The notes beneath the pieces were generated by a model, which saw only the letters and a program-made list of their open reading frames with translations, had not been told where the DNA came from and searched no databases. A stretch of 64,000 nt of DNA from Anaeropeptidivorans aminofermentans (GTDB lineage Bacteria > Bacillota > Clostridia > Lachnospirales > UBA5962): positions 3,410,001-3,474,000 of the forward strand of contig NZ_OW711693.1 in assembly GCF_940670685.1 (NCBI RefSeq). Direction: 5' to 3'. Below, one piece after another: positions 43,100 to 52,196 of this stretch; position 1 is the stretch's first letter; every line of letters starts with the position of its first letter. Position numbers and translations under genes: made by a program.

Positions 43100-44192
43100 A
43101 GGCTCCTCCTACCTTTCTTATTTTTGCAAGAACCAGAAGGGCGGCAGGTATTATAACGGCATAGATGATTCCGGAGCTTAAATATAAAAAACTCATCTTT
43201 TCATAGACTTCAACCGTATTATGCATAAAAGTAGTAAGCAAAAGAGCGATGATGATATAGGCTATGACGTAATAAGTATGCTTCCCCTTTTTAAATACAG
43301 ATTTTGAGATAACTGCCCCATAGAAAAGCCCTGCATTTACGATGGCAAACATAGATACAATCCAAAAGCTCATAATAAGCGCCTCCTGCCTTTCTATGAA
43401 GGAGCCGGGCAAATCCACCGTATCCATCATTTCAAGAACGGGCCATGGCTGGTTTGCTATATTGCTTACGCCGAAGCGGCATATGGCGATTACGGTGATA
43501 GCAGTAAACACGATTCCCGTTATCAAAATCATTTGCAGAGAAGCGCTTCTTACCTTTGCCGGCTTATTGATATAAGGGTTTACAAGGAGAAGGCCCTCGA
43601 TTCCCATAAATGCCGAAAAGCAGTTGAGGCCCCCTCTTAATACCGCCTCCGGAGAGCTTTTGAAAGCAGGAAGAATATTCGTAAAATCCACATCAAGAGA
43701 TGCCAGCGAAAAAACAAGAATAAGAGGAATGAAAATGATAAAAATAAGAATTTCTGCTATCCTTGCTCTGGTTTCAAAGCCCTTGGCGGAAGTGTATCCG
43801 CTTACTAAAAGAAGCATGAGGATTATTATAAAAAACGGCGTTTCTTTAAGCATAATAAGCTTTACGATTTCACCGAAAAAGCTAAGCTCAAAGGAAATCA
43901 GCATAACGATTTTAAAAAGCAGGAGAACATTCAGCAAACAGCTTACAGGCTTTGAAGCTATAATTGCCGTATATTCAAAGAAGCTTTTACTGGGGAAAAG
44001 CCTTCCAAGGCTTGTTATAAGCCATACGCTTAAAAGGGCAATTCCCGAGGCGATGATGACACTGATCCAACCGTCGGTACCTGCATAATAGGCAGCGTGG
44101 CGGGGAAGAACGATTACCCCCGTTCCGAAAGAATTGAGCAGTATTAATATTTGAAGCTGGCGTATGGAAATTTTATCATTTATGGAAAACAT
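43086..44192 (-). CDS. gerB: Spore germination permease GerB
   Basis: 368 residues, GerB/AAAP-like permease with about ten membrane segments. Starts MFSINDKISIRQLQILILLN, which is standard. It forms the membrane, nutrient-binding core of the germinant receptor in the spore inner membrane. The AAGGAG site overlaps the gerA stop codon, two bases before the ATG, so gerA and gerB are translationally coupled. Confidence 0.93.
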   Translation of the reverse strand: MFSINDKISIRQLQILILLNSFGTGVIVLPRHAAYYAGTDGWISVIIASGIALLSVWLITSLGRLFPSKSFFEYTAIIASKPVSCLLNVLLLFKIVMLISFELSFFGEIVKLIMLKETPFFIIILMLLLVSGYTSAKGFETRARIAEILIFIIFIPLILVFSLASLDVDFTNILPAFKSSPEAVLRGGLNCFSAFMGIEGLLLVNPYINKPAKVRSASLQMILITGIVFTAITVIAICRFGVSNIANQPWPVLEMMDTVDLPGSFIERQEALIMSFWIVSMFAIVNAGLFYGAVISKSVFKKGKHTYYVIAYIIIALLLTTFMHNTVEVYEKMSFLYLSSGIIYAVIIPAALLVLAKIRKVGGAYEKS

Positions 44193-44194
44193 AA

Positions 44195-45715
44195 TTACTC
44201 CTTTTTATGGATATTTCCTACATTCGGCATATTTATTCTTACGGAATTATCAGGCCTTGCAAAAAACGGCCTTTTTTTCATCATGAAAAGGGGAAGCCTT
44301 AAAAATGTATCCTTTATATCGGAATATTGATTGACACTGCCTGAAACATAAGGGAAAAGATAAGGTATGCCAAAGCTTTTCAATGAAGTAAGATGAATAA
44401 GTACAAATATAAGACCTATCCAGAATCCAAAAAGCCCGAAGATTGCTGAAAAAATCATAAGCACATATTTAATCAGGCGAAAGCCGTTTACCAAAGAAAC
44501 ATGGGGGATTGCAAAGCTCGCTATTCCCGTAAGAGCTACGATTATAACCACAATGGGGCTTACGAGACCGGCTTCTACAGCGGCCTGACCGATGATGATA
44601 CCGCCTACAATGCCTATGGTTCCGCCGGCAGGGCCCGGAAGCCTTATGCCCGCCTCTCTCAGAAGCTCAAAGGCAAGGTCCATAATCAAAACTTCAACAA
44701 CCGTCGGAAAAGGGACCCCCGCTCTTGCCCCGGCCATTTTAAGCATTAAAAACATGGGAAGCATCGAAGGGTGATAAGATGCCACGGCTATATAAAAAGC
44801 CGGAAGACATACAGTTATAACTCCCGACGCGTATCTTATGAGCCTTGCAAAGCTCATAATGCCAAATCTCTGATAATAATCCTCAGCCGACTGGAAAAAC
44901 GTATTCATTGTAGCCGGAATAATCAAAACAAAAGGAGAGTTATCCGCAATGATTACGATTCTTCCTTCAAGAATTGCAGCGGAAGCTTTATCCGGCCTTT
45001 CTGTAATCTGGCACTGGGGAAAGGGAGACATCCAATTGTCTTCAATCAGCTGTTCTATATATCCAATATCCAGTATTCCGTCAATATCTATATTATTCAG
45101 CCTTTTAAGGGCATCATTTAGAACATCCGGCCTTACTAAATCCTTAATATACATCAGGGCAATATCCGTCTGGGTTCTCCTGCCTGCCTTTATCTGCTTT
45201 ACCTTTAAGTTAACATCTCTGATTCTTCTTCTGATAAGACATGTATTCGTCCTGATAACCTCTGAAAAGGAGTCTTTGGAGCCTTGAACAACAACCTCCG
45301 TCGCCGCTTCTGCAACTCCTCTGCTGTCAAAGCCTTTAGAATTTATTATGAGGGCTTTTTTGCTTTTGTCTATTAAAAGGGCCGCATCTCCCGAAAGGAT
45401 TGCCGTATTAAGTTCTTCCATGGTTTCTACTTCAGTGATGTCGGCAATCACCACGTCTCCGTCCTTTAAAGCGCCGTAAAGGTCGTTTATAACCTCCGCC
45501 GTATCCGGCTTCACCTGACGGACTCTGAACATAAAGGACTCCATTATCCCTTTATCTATTAATGTTCTGTCACACATATTGTCAATATATATGATAAAGG
45601 CGTTAAGGGATTTATTTGCCCCTATGGGAAATTTTCTCTTAACGATATCGCCGCAGTCTTCATAAAGCTCTTCGAAATACTTTATGTTTTCGTCCAATAT
45701 TTCGTTTATGTCCAT
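44195..45715 (-). CDS. gerA: Spore germination receptor subunit GerA
   Basis: 506 residues from ATG at 45715 (AGGAGG five to six bases upstream; 11 codons shorter than the longest ORF). A soluble N-terminal half (about 1-260) precedes membrane helices (about 260-440). Signature blocks: RRIRDVNLKVKQIKAGRRTQ, ILEGRIVIIADNSPFVLIIP and RLPGPAGGTIGIVGGIIIGQ. First gene of gerA-gerB-gerC. Germinant unknown. Expected under sigma-G, but I could not identify a convincing promoter. Confidence 0.94.
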   Translation of the reverse strand: MDINEILDENIKYFEELYEDCGDIVKRKFPIGANKSLNAFIIYIDNMCDRTLIDKGIMESFMFRVRQVKPDTAEVINDLYGALKDGDVVIADITEVETMEELNTAILSGDAALLIDKSKKALIINSKGFDSRGVAEAATEVVVQGSKDSFSEVIRTNTCLIRRRIRDVNLKVKQIKAGRRTQTDIALMYIKDLVRPDVLNDALKRLNNIDIDGILDIGYIEQLIEDNWMSPFPQCQITERPDKASAAILEGRIVIIADNSPFVLIIPATMNTFFQSAEDYYQRFGIMSFARLIRYASGVITVCLPAFYIAVASYHPSMLPMFLMLKMAGARAGVPFPTVVEVLIMDLAFELLREAGIRLPGPAGGTIGIVGGIIIGQAAVEAGLVSPIVVIIVALTGIASFAIPHVSLVNGFRLIKYVLMIFSAIFGLFGFWIGLIFVLIHLTSLKSFGIPYLFPYVSGSVNQYSDIKDTFLRLPLFMMKKRPFFARPDNSVRINMPNVGNIHKKE

Positions 45716-46033
45716 AAATGCCTCCTTTTGCAAACTGCTGTAATGCATTGCTGAAAAATTGCTTACTTATATGTTTTTCCTAAAAAATGTAAAATATTCA
45801 TTTGTTTCATTTTTTTACGGGAAAAGTATAGAACCTTCCCTTATAAAAACAAAATTTTAATGGATTGTTAAACAAAATTAAAACAGCCCCAAGGGCCTGC
45901 TTTACATAGTTCAAATTCTGTTTATTCCGAAACTCCGTATTTTTATCAATATAAAAAGGCACAAATCTAGAAAACAGGTCAGCTTCATTTAAAAATGTCC
46001 TGCAAGCTTAGGGATCGGGGAACAGAGTTTATG
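45716..46033. other. Gap upstream of gerA
   Basis: AT-rich, no gene; the distal part has no repeat. GAATATTTTAC (minus strand near 45800) is a possible -35-like element, but the spacing to a -10 is poor. Confidence 0.4.
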
Positions 46034-46172
46034 TATAGTAAATTTAAAGTTAAACAGTAGCAAAGCCGTATATTCACGAAGGCTCAAAAATGTACTGTTT
46101 CCGAAGGAAATCCGTGTTTTTGAGCCTTAAGGGAATAGGCTTCTGCTACTTCTTCATGATAAATTTACTATA
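46034..46172 (+). repeat. Family A repeat (near-consensus), plus partial copy
   Basis: 139 bp, TATAGTAAATTTAAAGTTAAAC to AAATTTACTATA. Central stem GGCTCAAAAATGTACTGTTTCC / GGAAATCCGTGTTTTTGAGCC. A second right half follows at about 46190-46240 (AATAGGCTTTTGTTACTTC). Confidence 0.88.
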
Positions 46173-46270
46173 AATAAAGCTATATTTTATTTTTAGTAAA
46201 TAGGCTTTTGTTACTTCTTTAGAAGCAATTTACTATGCCTTGTTCTCTAAACCGGTGCCTTTTAAGCCTT

Positions 46271-46316
46271 AAAAAAAGGATAAACCTAAGGCAATGCCTT
46301 TAGTTTATCCTTTTTT
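46271..46316 (-). terminator. Terminator of the amidase gene
   Basis: AAAAAAGGATAAAC...GTTTATCCTTTTTT stem, with inner AAGGC-AAT-GCCTT, six bases after the amidase stop on the minus strand. T-rich on both sides. Confidence 0.88.
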
Positions 46317-46321
46317 AAGTT

Positions 46322-46993
46322 TTATTCTTTTTTATAAAGTCCTGCTCTGTTATTGACTACAAATATTCTAAGCATATCTTCCGATAAATTGAGTTTTCCT
46401 TCTTCATCGCCTTTAAGATAACCCATGCTTACAAGATTCTTTATTGTCTCCTTGCCGTATTCCGGTATATCATCAATGTAGTCGTATCGATTCACAATAA
46501 GCTCGCCTTCTTTCTTAAGCTCTTTAAGCTCTTCATTTACATCTTTAAGGAAAATATCCCACCCCTTCCAATTGTCATAGCTTAATATCCTCGGGCAGAT
46601 TTTTCCGCTCCAGTCATAATGCCTTCGAAGCCTGTCTATTCCCCAGTCCCTTTCATATAAAAGCATTGCAGTGAGCTTTGCAGCATTGGCTAAAGTCTCT
46701 TCCCTGTCTCCGCTTTCAATTATTTCTATGGATATGCTTTCACGATTTCCCACCCGGTCGCCTGCATGATAGGCCATTTCATCAAGAGGGATTGCCTCTA
46801 TGGCCTCTGTATCGTCTACTGCGATATGCCAGCTTGCGCTTCTGTCGTTTACGGGATTCGTAAGCCAATCTCTTTCATTTTGGGCGGTGCTTTTTTCATT
46901 GCCTGTGGAATGAATGGTTATATAGCTGGGGTTTATTTTTATTCCAGGCCTCTTGCTTGATGAAATTGGAATGTGGTCAACTCTATATTTCAT
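46322..46993 (-). CDS. N-acetylmuramoyl-L-alanine amidase (Amidase_2)
   Basis: 223 residues from ATG at 46993 (GGAG before it). The longer reading adds 62 codons that are just translated family A repeat. Amidase_2/PGRP fold with zinc ligands in ITIHSTGN (H) and RRHYDWSGKICPR (H and C), active acid in SIEIIE. The C-terminus (DDIPEYGKETIKNLVSMGYL, then LNLSEDMLRIFVVNNRAGLY) is the endolysin-type tail of clostridial phage amidases. No signal peptide, so export would need a holin; one is encoded 730 bp upstream. It may act in mother-cell lysis or be a phage relic. Confidence 0.9.
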   Translation of the reverse strand: MKYRVDHIPISSSKRPGIKINPSYITIHSTGNEKSTAQNERDWLTNPVNDRSASWHIAVDDTEAIEAIPLDEMAYHAGDRVGNRESISIEIIESGDREETLANAAKLTAMLLYERDWGIDRLRRHYDWSGKICPRILSYDNWKGWDIFLKDVNEELKELKKEGELIVNRYDYIDDIPEYGKETIKNLVSMGYLKGDEEGKLNLSEDMLRIFVVNNRAGLYKKE

Positions 46994-47035
46994 AAGCTGT
47001 TTTCTCCTTCCGGTTATGCTTTGTAAATTAAGATT

Positions 47036-47174
47036 TATAGTAAATTTCATATAAAGAAGCGGCAAAAGCCTATTCCCATCAGGCCCAAAAACACGGATTT
47101 CCTTCGGAAACAGTACATTTTTGAACCTGTGTAAATATACGGCTTTGCTACTGTTTAACTTTAAATTTACTATA
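47036..47174 (-). repeat. Family A repeat (inverted)
   Basis: 139 bp, TATAGTAAATTTCATATAAAG to TTTAAATTTACTATA. Lies 43 bp before the amidase ATG, so it is in the amidase leader or promoter region. Confidence 0.87.
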
Positions 47175-47201
47175 CACACTCATTAAAATACTTTCAGGTT
47201 A

Positions 47202-47496
47202 GGCAGTGTCTGAAAACAGTCAAACCGACAAGAATGATAAATAAACTAAAGTTTATTTATCATTCTACAGCAGAAATACATCTTTCAGCTTGTAAGCTGA
47301 AAAAGTATTGTTTCCAAGAAAATGTGAATTCGAATGGAACCGGAAAGAAGTCCGGTCACGCGCAGCGTGATTTTTGCGAAGCAAAAATTCTGAGAAGAAA
47401 AACGCAGAAACAGCAGTGCTATTTCGAGTATTTTCGATGAAGAAGTCACGTTTTTATGGCAGAATAGACTAGGTTTTGGACTTTTCAGACACGCCC
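47202..47496 (+). repeat. Family C element, longest form (295 bp), TA-flanked
   Basis: GGCAGTGTCTGAAAAC to TTTTCAGACACGCCC, with TA at 47200-47201 and 47497-47498. Contains GATAAATAAACTAAAG with its mirror, TTTCAGCTTGTAAGCTGAAA and the three-hairpin cassette (about 47339-47395). Confidence 0.88.
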
Positions 47497-47534
47497 TAGC
47501 TTAAAATGTAATTTGCCTTCTCTGTTGTCTCTTA

Positions 47535-47675
47535 TGGCAAAACAAAAAAATGCTGCAAAAAGCGTAAATCCGGAATAGTTCAAAAATACACTGCTTCCGA
47601 AGAAAACACTTGTTTTCAAATTATGGTAAATAGGCTTTTGCAGCTGCTTTGCTTTTGTTTTACTGTACTTTTAGT
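47535..47675 (-). repeat. Diverged family A-like repeat
   Basis: GTTCAAAAATACACTGCTTCC and GAAGAAAACACTTGTTTTCAAA form a central stem; AATAGGCTTTTGCAGCTGC is the right side. The outer tips are mostly lost. Confidence 0.5.
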
Positions 47676-47723
47676 TTATGTTACAGTAATTTTTTAGGAA
47701 CAAGGCTTTATGAGAAATAATGT

Positions 47724-48116
47724 CTATTTTCTGCCGTCTTTAAGCTGCATAAGCTTTTCTTTTAAAAATTCCGGCATGGGAAAACCGCAGGAACCGTAAT
47801 TTTCGAGGATACTTAAGCCCTCGTTTGCAATAAAGAAAAAAATAAGGGTCTCCCTTAAAATTCCTCCTGCGCCCACCACATTATCAAGCCAAGTACCAAA
47901 AGCCACAAGGGCAAAATACATCAGCTTTTTTATGATTCCTTTAAATCCTATCTTTGAATTAAGCTCCTTATGGTATCCCGCTCTTAAAAGGCCCGTTATA
48001 TAATCTATAACCATCGCCATTACAAGAGATTTAAGTGCCATGTCAAACCCTCCCAGATAATAAGAGAAAAAAGCCATAATCCAACCGACAATGATTTTAA
48101 ATTCCATTTCTTTCAT
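47724..48116 (-). CDS. Phage-type holin
   Basis: 130 residues, holin of the toxin-secretion/phage-lysis family (Cph1/Phage_holin_4). Three membrane segments are visible (about 8-40, 66-82, 84-103), with the typical MVIDYITGLLRAGYHKELNS and GFKGIIKKLMYFALVAFGTWLD. AGGAGGG stands before the ATG. On the same strand as, and upstream of, the amidase; no other phage gene is present. It could release the amidase, or be a remnant lysis pair. Confidence 0.9.
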   Translation of the reverse strand: MKEMEFKIIVGWIMAFFSYYLGGFDMALKSLVMAMVIDYITGLLRAGYHKELNSKIGFKGIIKKLMYFALVAFGTWLDNVVGAGGILRETLIFFFIANEGLSILENYGSCGFPMPEFLKEKLMQLKDGRK

Positions 48117-48255
48117 GATTTCCCTCCTTTTGTCTGCCTTTACCCTTAAGATAAATATAAACCTTCGGAAGTATCAAAAAGTATCGTTATATTAGCTCAT
48201 GTTTTGCAATATAAATATATTAAGTTCTATAATACAAGTACGGAGGTTGTTTTAT

Positions 48256-49137
48256 ATGTTTAAGCTGCGGCTTGAAAAACCACCCTTTGTTAAGCCGGCA
48301 TTCAGAAAACCAAGACTTAAAAAGCTTAACTTTAACAAAAGAAAAGCATTGAAATATACCCTTTCTGCTCTTATACTCATTGGTGCGACGCTCTCTTTTA
48401 AAACGGCGCTGGAAAGAATTTACGATGCTGAAGAAGTTTTTCTCACTGCAAATGCGGAAGAAAAAAAACTCCCCATATACAGCGTAGATACAGAAGGCAA
48501 AAAAGTAGCCTTAACCTTTAACGCAGCATGGGGCTCCGATGATGTTGATGAGATTTTAACGATACTGGAAGAAAACGATGTGAAGTCCACCTTTTTCTTT
48601 TGCGGCTACTGGGTAGACAGATACCCGGACGAGGTTCGGAAAATATACACAAAGGGCCATGATATTGCAAACCACTCGGACACCCATCCCCATCCAAATC
48701 TTCTTAGCCTTGAAAAGAACAAAGAAGAAATCATGAATGTCCATGAAAAGGTAAAAGAGCTTTTAGGCTACGAAATGAAATTTTACAGACCGCCTTTCGG
48801 AGAATATAACAACACTGTGATACAGGCGGCAGAAGAAAGCGGATATTATCCAGTGCAATGGGACGTAGATAGTCTCGACTGGAAAAAGCTGGGGGTTGAG
48901 CATGAAATAAATCAGGTCCTTAACAATAAAAATCTAAAAGACGGCTCTATTATTCTTTTCCATAACGACGCGGAGCATACGCCGGCGGCCCTCGGCCCAA
49001 TTATTAAAGGCCTTAAAGAGCAGGGCTATGAAATCGTTCCTCTTTCGGAGCTGATACACGAGGAAGATTATCATATTAATAATGAAGGAAGGCAGATATT
49101 AAACTCAAAGAAAGAAGAGACGGGATTATTTAATTAA
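48256..49137 (+). CDS. Polysaccharide deacetylase, PdaB-like
   Basis: 293 residues from ATG at 48256 (CGGAGG upstream). Basic N-terminus and one membrane anchor (about 32-48), then a NodB domain (about 80-280). Metal motif 2 HSDTH (H140, H144) and motif 3 RPPFGEYN are intact. Motif 1 reads TFNAAWGSDD: Asn89 is where the usual catalytic Asp is expected, although DD follows. Spore-type PdaB proteins share the TFxxxWG form. Likely acts on peptidoglycan or chitin-like chains outside the membrane. Divergent from the holin; the only plus-strand gene in this spore block. Confidence 0.88.
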   Translation: MFKLRLEKPPFVKPAFRKPRLKKLNFNKRKALKYTLSALILIGATLSFKTALERIYDAEEVFLTANAEEKKLPIYSVDTEGKKVALTFNAAWGSDDVDEILTILEENDVKSTFFFCGYWVDRYPDEVRKIYTKGHDIANHSDTHPHPNLLSLEKNKEEIMNVHEKVKELLGYEMKFYRPPFGEYNNTVIQAAEESGYYPVQWDVDSLDWKKLGVEHEINQVLNNKNLKDGSIILFHNDAEHTPAALGPIIKGLKEQGYEIVPLSELIHEEDYHINNEGRQILNSKKEETGLFN

Positions 49138-49212
49138 TTCTAAGAGGCGGCTGCAAAATTAACACTGAGATTCAAGATAGCTGACAGCTTAGGGAATGCG
49201 CAGCGTTTTAAA

Positions 49213-49250
49213 TTATAGTAAATTTAAAGTTAAACAGTAGCAAAGCTTTA
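49213..49250 (+). repeat. Left half of a family A repeat
   Basis: TATAGTAAATTTAAAGTTAAACAG, then AGCAAAGC, then unrelated sequence. The right end is absent. Confidence 0.6.
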
Positions 49251-49365
49251 AATTATTTACTCCATTGAGGAAAACAGCGTATTTCGTAGCTTTAGCTAAA
49301 AAAAGCGATGGAATAGCTATTTATTCCTATAGGATTTTATTTAAAGCGCTTTTGAGCTTTAAACG

Positions 49366-49405
49366 AAAAGGGGTTGTTGCAAAGTTTATTTTGCGACAAC
49401 CCCTT
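49366..49405. terminator. Bidirectional terminator between deacetylase and helD
   Basis: AAGGGGTTGT-TGCAAA-GTTTATTTTGCGACAACCCCTT hairpin, five bases past the helD stop; TTTT follows on the minus strand. Confidence 0.85.
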
Positions 49406-49409
49406 ACTA

Positions 49410-51464
49410 TTACGCTAAAAACTTACTCATTTCCCCTGTAAAAGTAAGATAAAGCTTATGCATTGCCCTTGTACAGGCAATATATAAAAAGCTTTGATCG
49501 ATTTGGGTATTGAAGTTTTCTTCCGAAACCCCTGAAATTATGATTTCATCAAACTCAAGGCCCTTGCACATATGAATGGTAGTAATAACGATGCCTTCGG
49601 TTAAGGCTTCGCTTTGGGAATCTATGAGGCTTATATTCTTATGGCTTTTTATAAGCTCATGATAGAGGGCTTCTGCCTGAGATCCCGTTTTGCAGAGTAT
49701 GCCAAGAGAAGTATAATCTGATTTTTCATATGCTGAAATAAGCGCCGATATTTTTCCTGCTTCTTCCTCAAAGGTATTAAGACCTATAATTTCAGGCTTA
49801 TCTCCATGCCTTTCCATGGGGATAATGTCTTTGTTCTCCTGAAGTTTAAGGGAAAAATCCACGATTTCTATAGTCGACCGGTAGCTTTTATTAAGCTCAA
49901 CGCATTCTGCCCCGGGAAAAATCTTACTTATAAGCTCCATTGCAGAAGACGTATAAGGATTGAGCCTTTGATATTTATCCCCCAGTATGGTCATGGGGCA
50001 GTTAAATATCTTTTTAAGGATAATATACTGTATGGGGGTATAGTCCTGCATCTCATCTACAAGAACATGCTTTATCACCGTATTTTTATGCTTATTTCCT
50101 TCAAGGAATATCTGTACATAAATAAGAGGGAATACATCGGCCCATTCCAAGGTGTTCTTCTCAGCCATTTTGAAGCCTTTTTCATAGCCGATATGCTTAT
50201 AGAACTGCTTATAAAGGGCAAGAGGGTCAAGATATAAAAAAGATTTTTCAATATGCTTTCTTATTTTTCTTGCAATAGCAATTTCTGCTTCGTCCCGAAA
50301 CTCCATTTTATAATTTTCTGAGAAGAAAATCCCCATTTTTTCTATTCGGGTTTTTATAGGGTCGCTTTTATAAAGCTCGTATCTTTTTTTAAGCTGGGCT
50401 TTTGAGACCCTGAACCCTCCGTAATTAATATCCTCCGGCTGAAAAAACTCCTCGTCGGCATATTTTAAAAAGGCGTTAAGCTCCTTAATAAATTTAACCG
50501 TTGCCTTAAGGCTCAGCCTTTTGATAAAATCCTTATCTTTATTTTCAAGAATCTTTTCTACCTGCTGGAAAAATGTCTGGAATTTATAATCCTCTCCCAG
50601 AAACTCCTCCGCCAAGTCCTCAAAGCCTGTTTCATATATATTTTCTTCTCCAAGCTCCGGCAACACGTTTGATATATAGCTTCCGAATACCTTGTTTGGG
50701 GATATGATAAGGAAGTTTTCACTTCTAAGGTTTCCTTTGTTCCTGTAAAGGAGGAAGGCAGTTCTGTGAAGGGCGATGGAGGTTTTCCCTGAGCCTGCCG
50801 CCCCCTGTATAATCAATACCTTCGCCTTATTGTTTCGTATGATAGCGTTCTGTTCCTTTTGTATGGTGGAAACGATGTTTTTCATCTTCTCATTCGAATG
50901 CTTGCTTAGCTCCTTTTGAAGAACATCGTCGTTGATATTCAAATCGCTTTCTATCATATATTCCATTTGGGAATCTCTTATTTTATACTGGCGTTTTCTT
51001 GCAAGCTCTCCGGATACTACGCCGGAAGGGGCTTCATAAAATGCTTCTCCCTTTTCAAAATCATAGAAAATACTTGATAAGGGCGCTCTCCAGTCAAATA
51101 CAAGCGGATTGGAATAAGTGCTTTCGCTGAAGCCGTATATGCCGATATAATAGGCTTCCTCGCCTTTTTCCTCTTCTTTAAAGTCTATGCGGCCGAAATA
51201 AGGGCTTTTGATGGACTTTTCCAGCTGATGAAAATTCTTTAAAGCCATTTCGGCGAAAATAACGTCTTCTTCAATATCCATTCTGCTTATGGCTCTTTCA
51301 GCCATGTCGCTTGACTGGGGACTGCTCCATACGTATTTTTTCTTTTCTACGATGCCTTCCGTATAGCCCTCTATTTTTTCCGTGGCTTTCCCCTTTGCCT
51401 TTTCCATAAGGGAAATGACTTCCTCAAGATATTTCTTTTCATCTTCCAAATGTGGATTTAGCAT
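49410..51464 (-). CDS. helD: HelD-like superfamily 1 helicase
   Basis: 684 residues, UvrD/PcrA-related. Firmicute HelD binds RNA polymerase and uses ATP to free stalled complexes. The long N-terminal coiled-coil arm (about 1-95) and the motif QKEQNAIIRNNKAKVLIIQG before Walker A GAAGSGKTS (221-229) are HelD-type. Motif II is DEMQDYT, and the C-terminal helicase motifs include VITTIHMCKGLEFDEIIISG and YIACTRA. GGAGG lies nine bases before the ATG. Single-gene unit. Confidence 0.9.
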   Translation of the reverse strand: MLNPHLEDEKKYLEEVISLMEKAKGKATEKIEGYTEGIVEKKKYVWSSPQSSDMAERAISRMDIEEDVIFAEMALKNFHQLEKSIKSPYFGRIDFKEEEKGEEAYYIGIYGFSESTYSNPLVFDWRAPLSSIFYDFEKGEAFYEAPSGVVSGELARKRQYKIRDSQMEYMIESDLNINDDVLQKELSKHSNEKMKNIVSTIQKEQNAIIRNNKAKVLIIQGAAGSGKTSIALHRTAFLLYRNKGNLRSENFLIISPNKVFGSYISNVLPELGEENIYETGFEDLAEEFLGEDYKFQTFFQQVEKILENKDKDFIKRLSLKATVKFIKELNAFLKYADEEFFQPEDINYGGFRVSKAQLKKRYELYKSDPIKTRIEKMGIFFSENYKMEFRDEAEIAIARKIRKHIEKSFLYLDPLALYKQFYKHIGYEKGFKMAEKNTLEWADVFPLIYVQIFLEGNKHKNTVIKHVLVDEMQDYTPIQYIILKKIFNCPMTILGDKYQRLNPYTSSAMELISKIFPGAECVELNKSYRSTIEIVDFSLKLQENKDIIPMERHGDKPEIIGLNTFEEEAGKISALISAYEKSDYTSLGILCKTGSQAEALYHELIKSHKNISLIDSQSEALTEGIVITTIHMCKGLEFDEIIISGVSEENFNTQIDQSFLYIACTRAMHKLYLTFTGEMSKFLA

Positions 51465-51543
51465 TTTATCTACCTCCGGTTTTACTCCTAAATTTTACGG
51501 AGCGATTTGTATTCCTAATTATATCAAGATTTCAAAAAAAGAC

Positions 51544-51682
51544 TAGACTTTTTATTTCATTTGTGTTATCATGATAATTGAAGTGTGCTTAGGGCACACT
51601 TTTTTTGTGGAAACATAAATAAATGTGATTATTGCCCGCAGCATACAAAAAGGGCTGCCTCCAAGGGCAGTCCTTTTTTCTT
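51544..51682 (+). ncRNA. Candidate small RNA with two terminator hairpins
   Basis: TAGACT (51544-51549), 17-bp spacer and TATCAT (51567-51572) form a promoter-like pair on the plus strand with no gene after it. Two hairpins with T runs follow: AAGTGTGC-TTAG-GGCACACTTTTTTT (51581-51606) and AAAAAGGGCTGCCT/AGGGCAGTCCTTTTTT (51648-51680). The second could also terminate minus-strand transcripts from the M55 gene. Speculative. Confidence 0.35.
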
Positions 51683-51768
51683 ATAAATATTACAGGATTA
51701 AAAACGCTCTATTCTTCATCGTAAGAAAGCCAGGCATATATAAACAATAATAAAACCGCATATCCAGT

Positions 51769-52008
51769 TATAGTAAATTTTAAGTTAAACAGGAACAAAA
51801 CCGTATATTCACAAGGATTCAAAAATGTACCGTTTCCGAAGGAAATCCGTATTTTTATACTAAGCGAACTTGGAAAAGGATGCAGGCACACGCCTGCAAA
51901 TCTTTTTTAAGTGAGCGATTTCTTATCGTTATCAAACTTTTTTTGTTTAGTAACGATGAATCCGTAGTGAGTAGGTTTTTGTTACGTCTTTATAAGAAAT
52001 TTACTATA
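51769..52008 (+). repeat. Family A repeat, long form
   Basis: 240 bp, TATAGTAAATTTTAAGTTAAAC to AAATTTACTATA. After CCGTATTTTT it carries the long-form insert, with stems GCAGGCACACGCCTGC and TCGTTATCAAAC/GTTTAGTAACGA. The rest of the 730-bp gap (52009-52196) has only partial repeat matches. Confidence 0.85.
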
Positions 52009-52196
52009 GATTTAAAAATGTCTTTTAGAAGAAATAGTGTAAATAGCGTTTGCCTTTTCAAAAGCGAGTTTTATAAAAAATTGATATTCAAATCTACGTA
52101 TAGTCAAACAAAAGCAAAGCAGCCACAAAAGCCTATTTTCGAATATAGTCCTTTGTGGCGTTTATTTACTTATACTTTTTCAAGTTAATTTATCCT

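Noticed and set aside
42705-43181. 158-codon plus-strand ORF rich in serine and phenylalanine
   Set aside because: Shadow of the acidic low-complexity stretch of gerC; GAA/GAC/AAG repeats read backward give Ser/Phe.
46994-47179. N-terminal extension of the amidase by 62 codons
   Set aside because: It translates a family A repeat and has no ribosome site. The ATG at 46993 has one.
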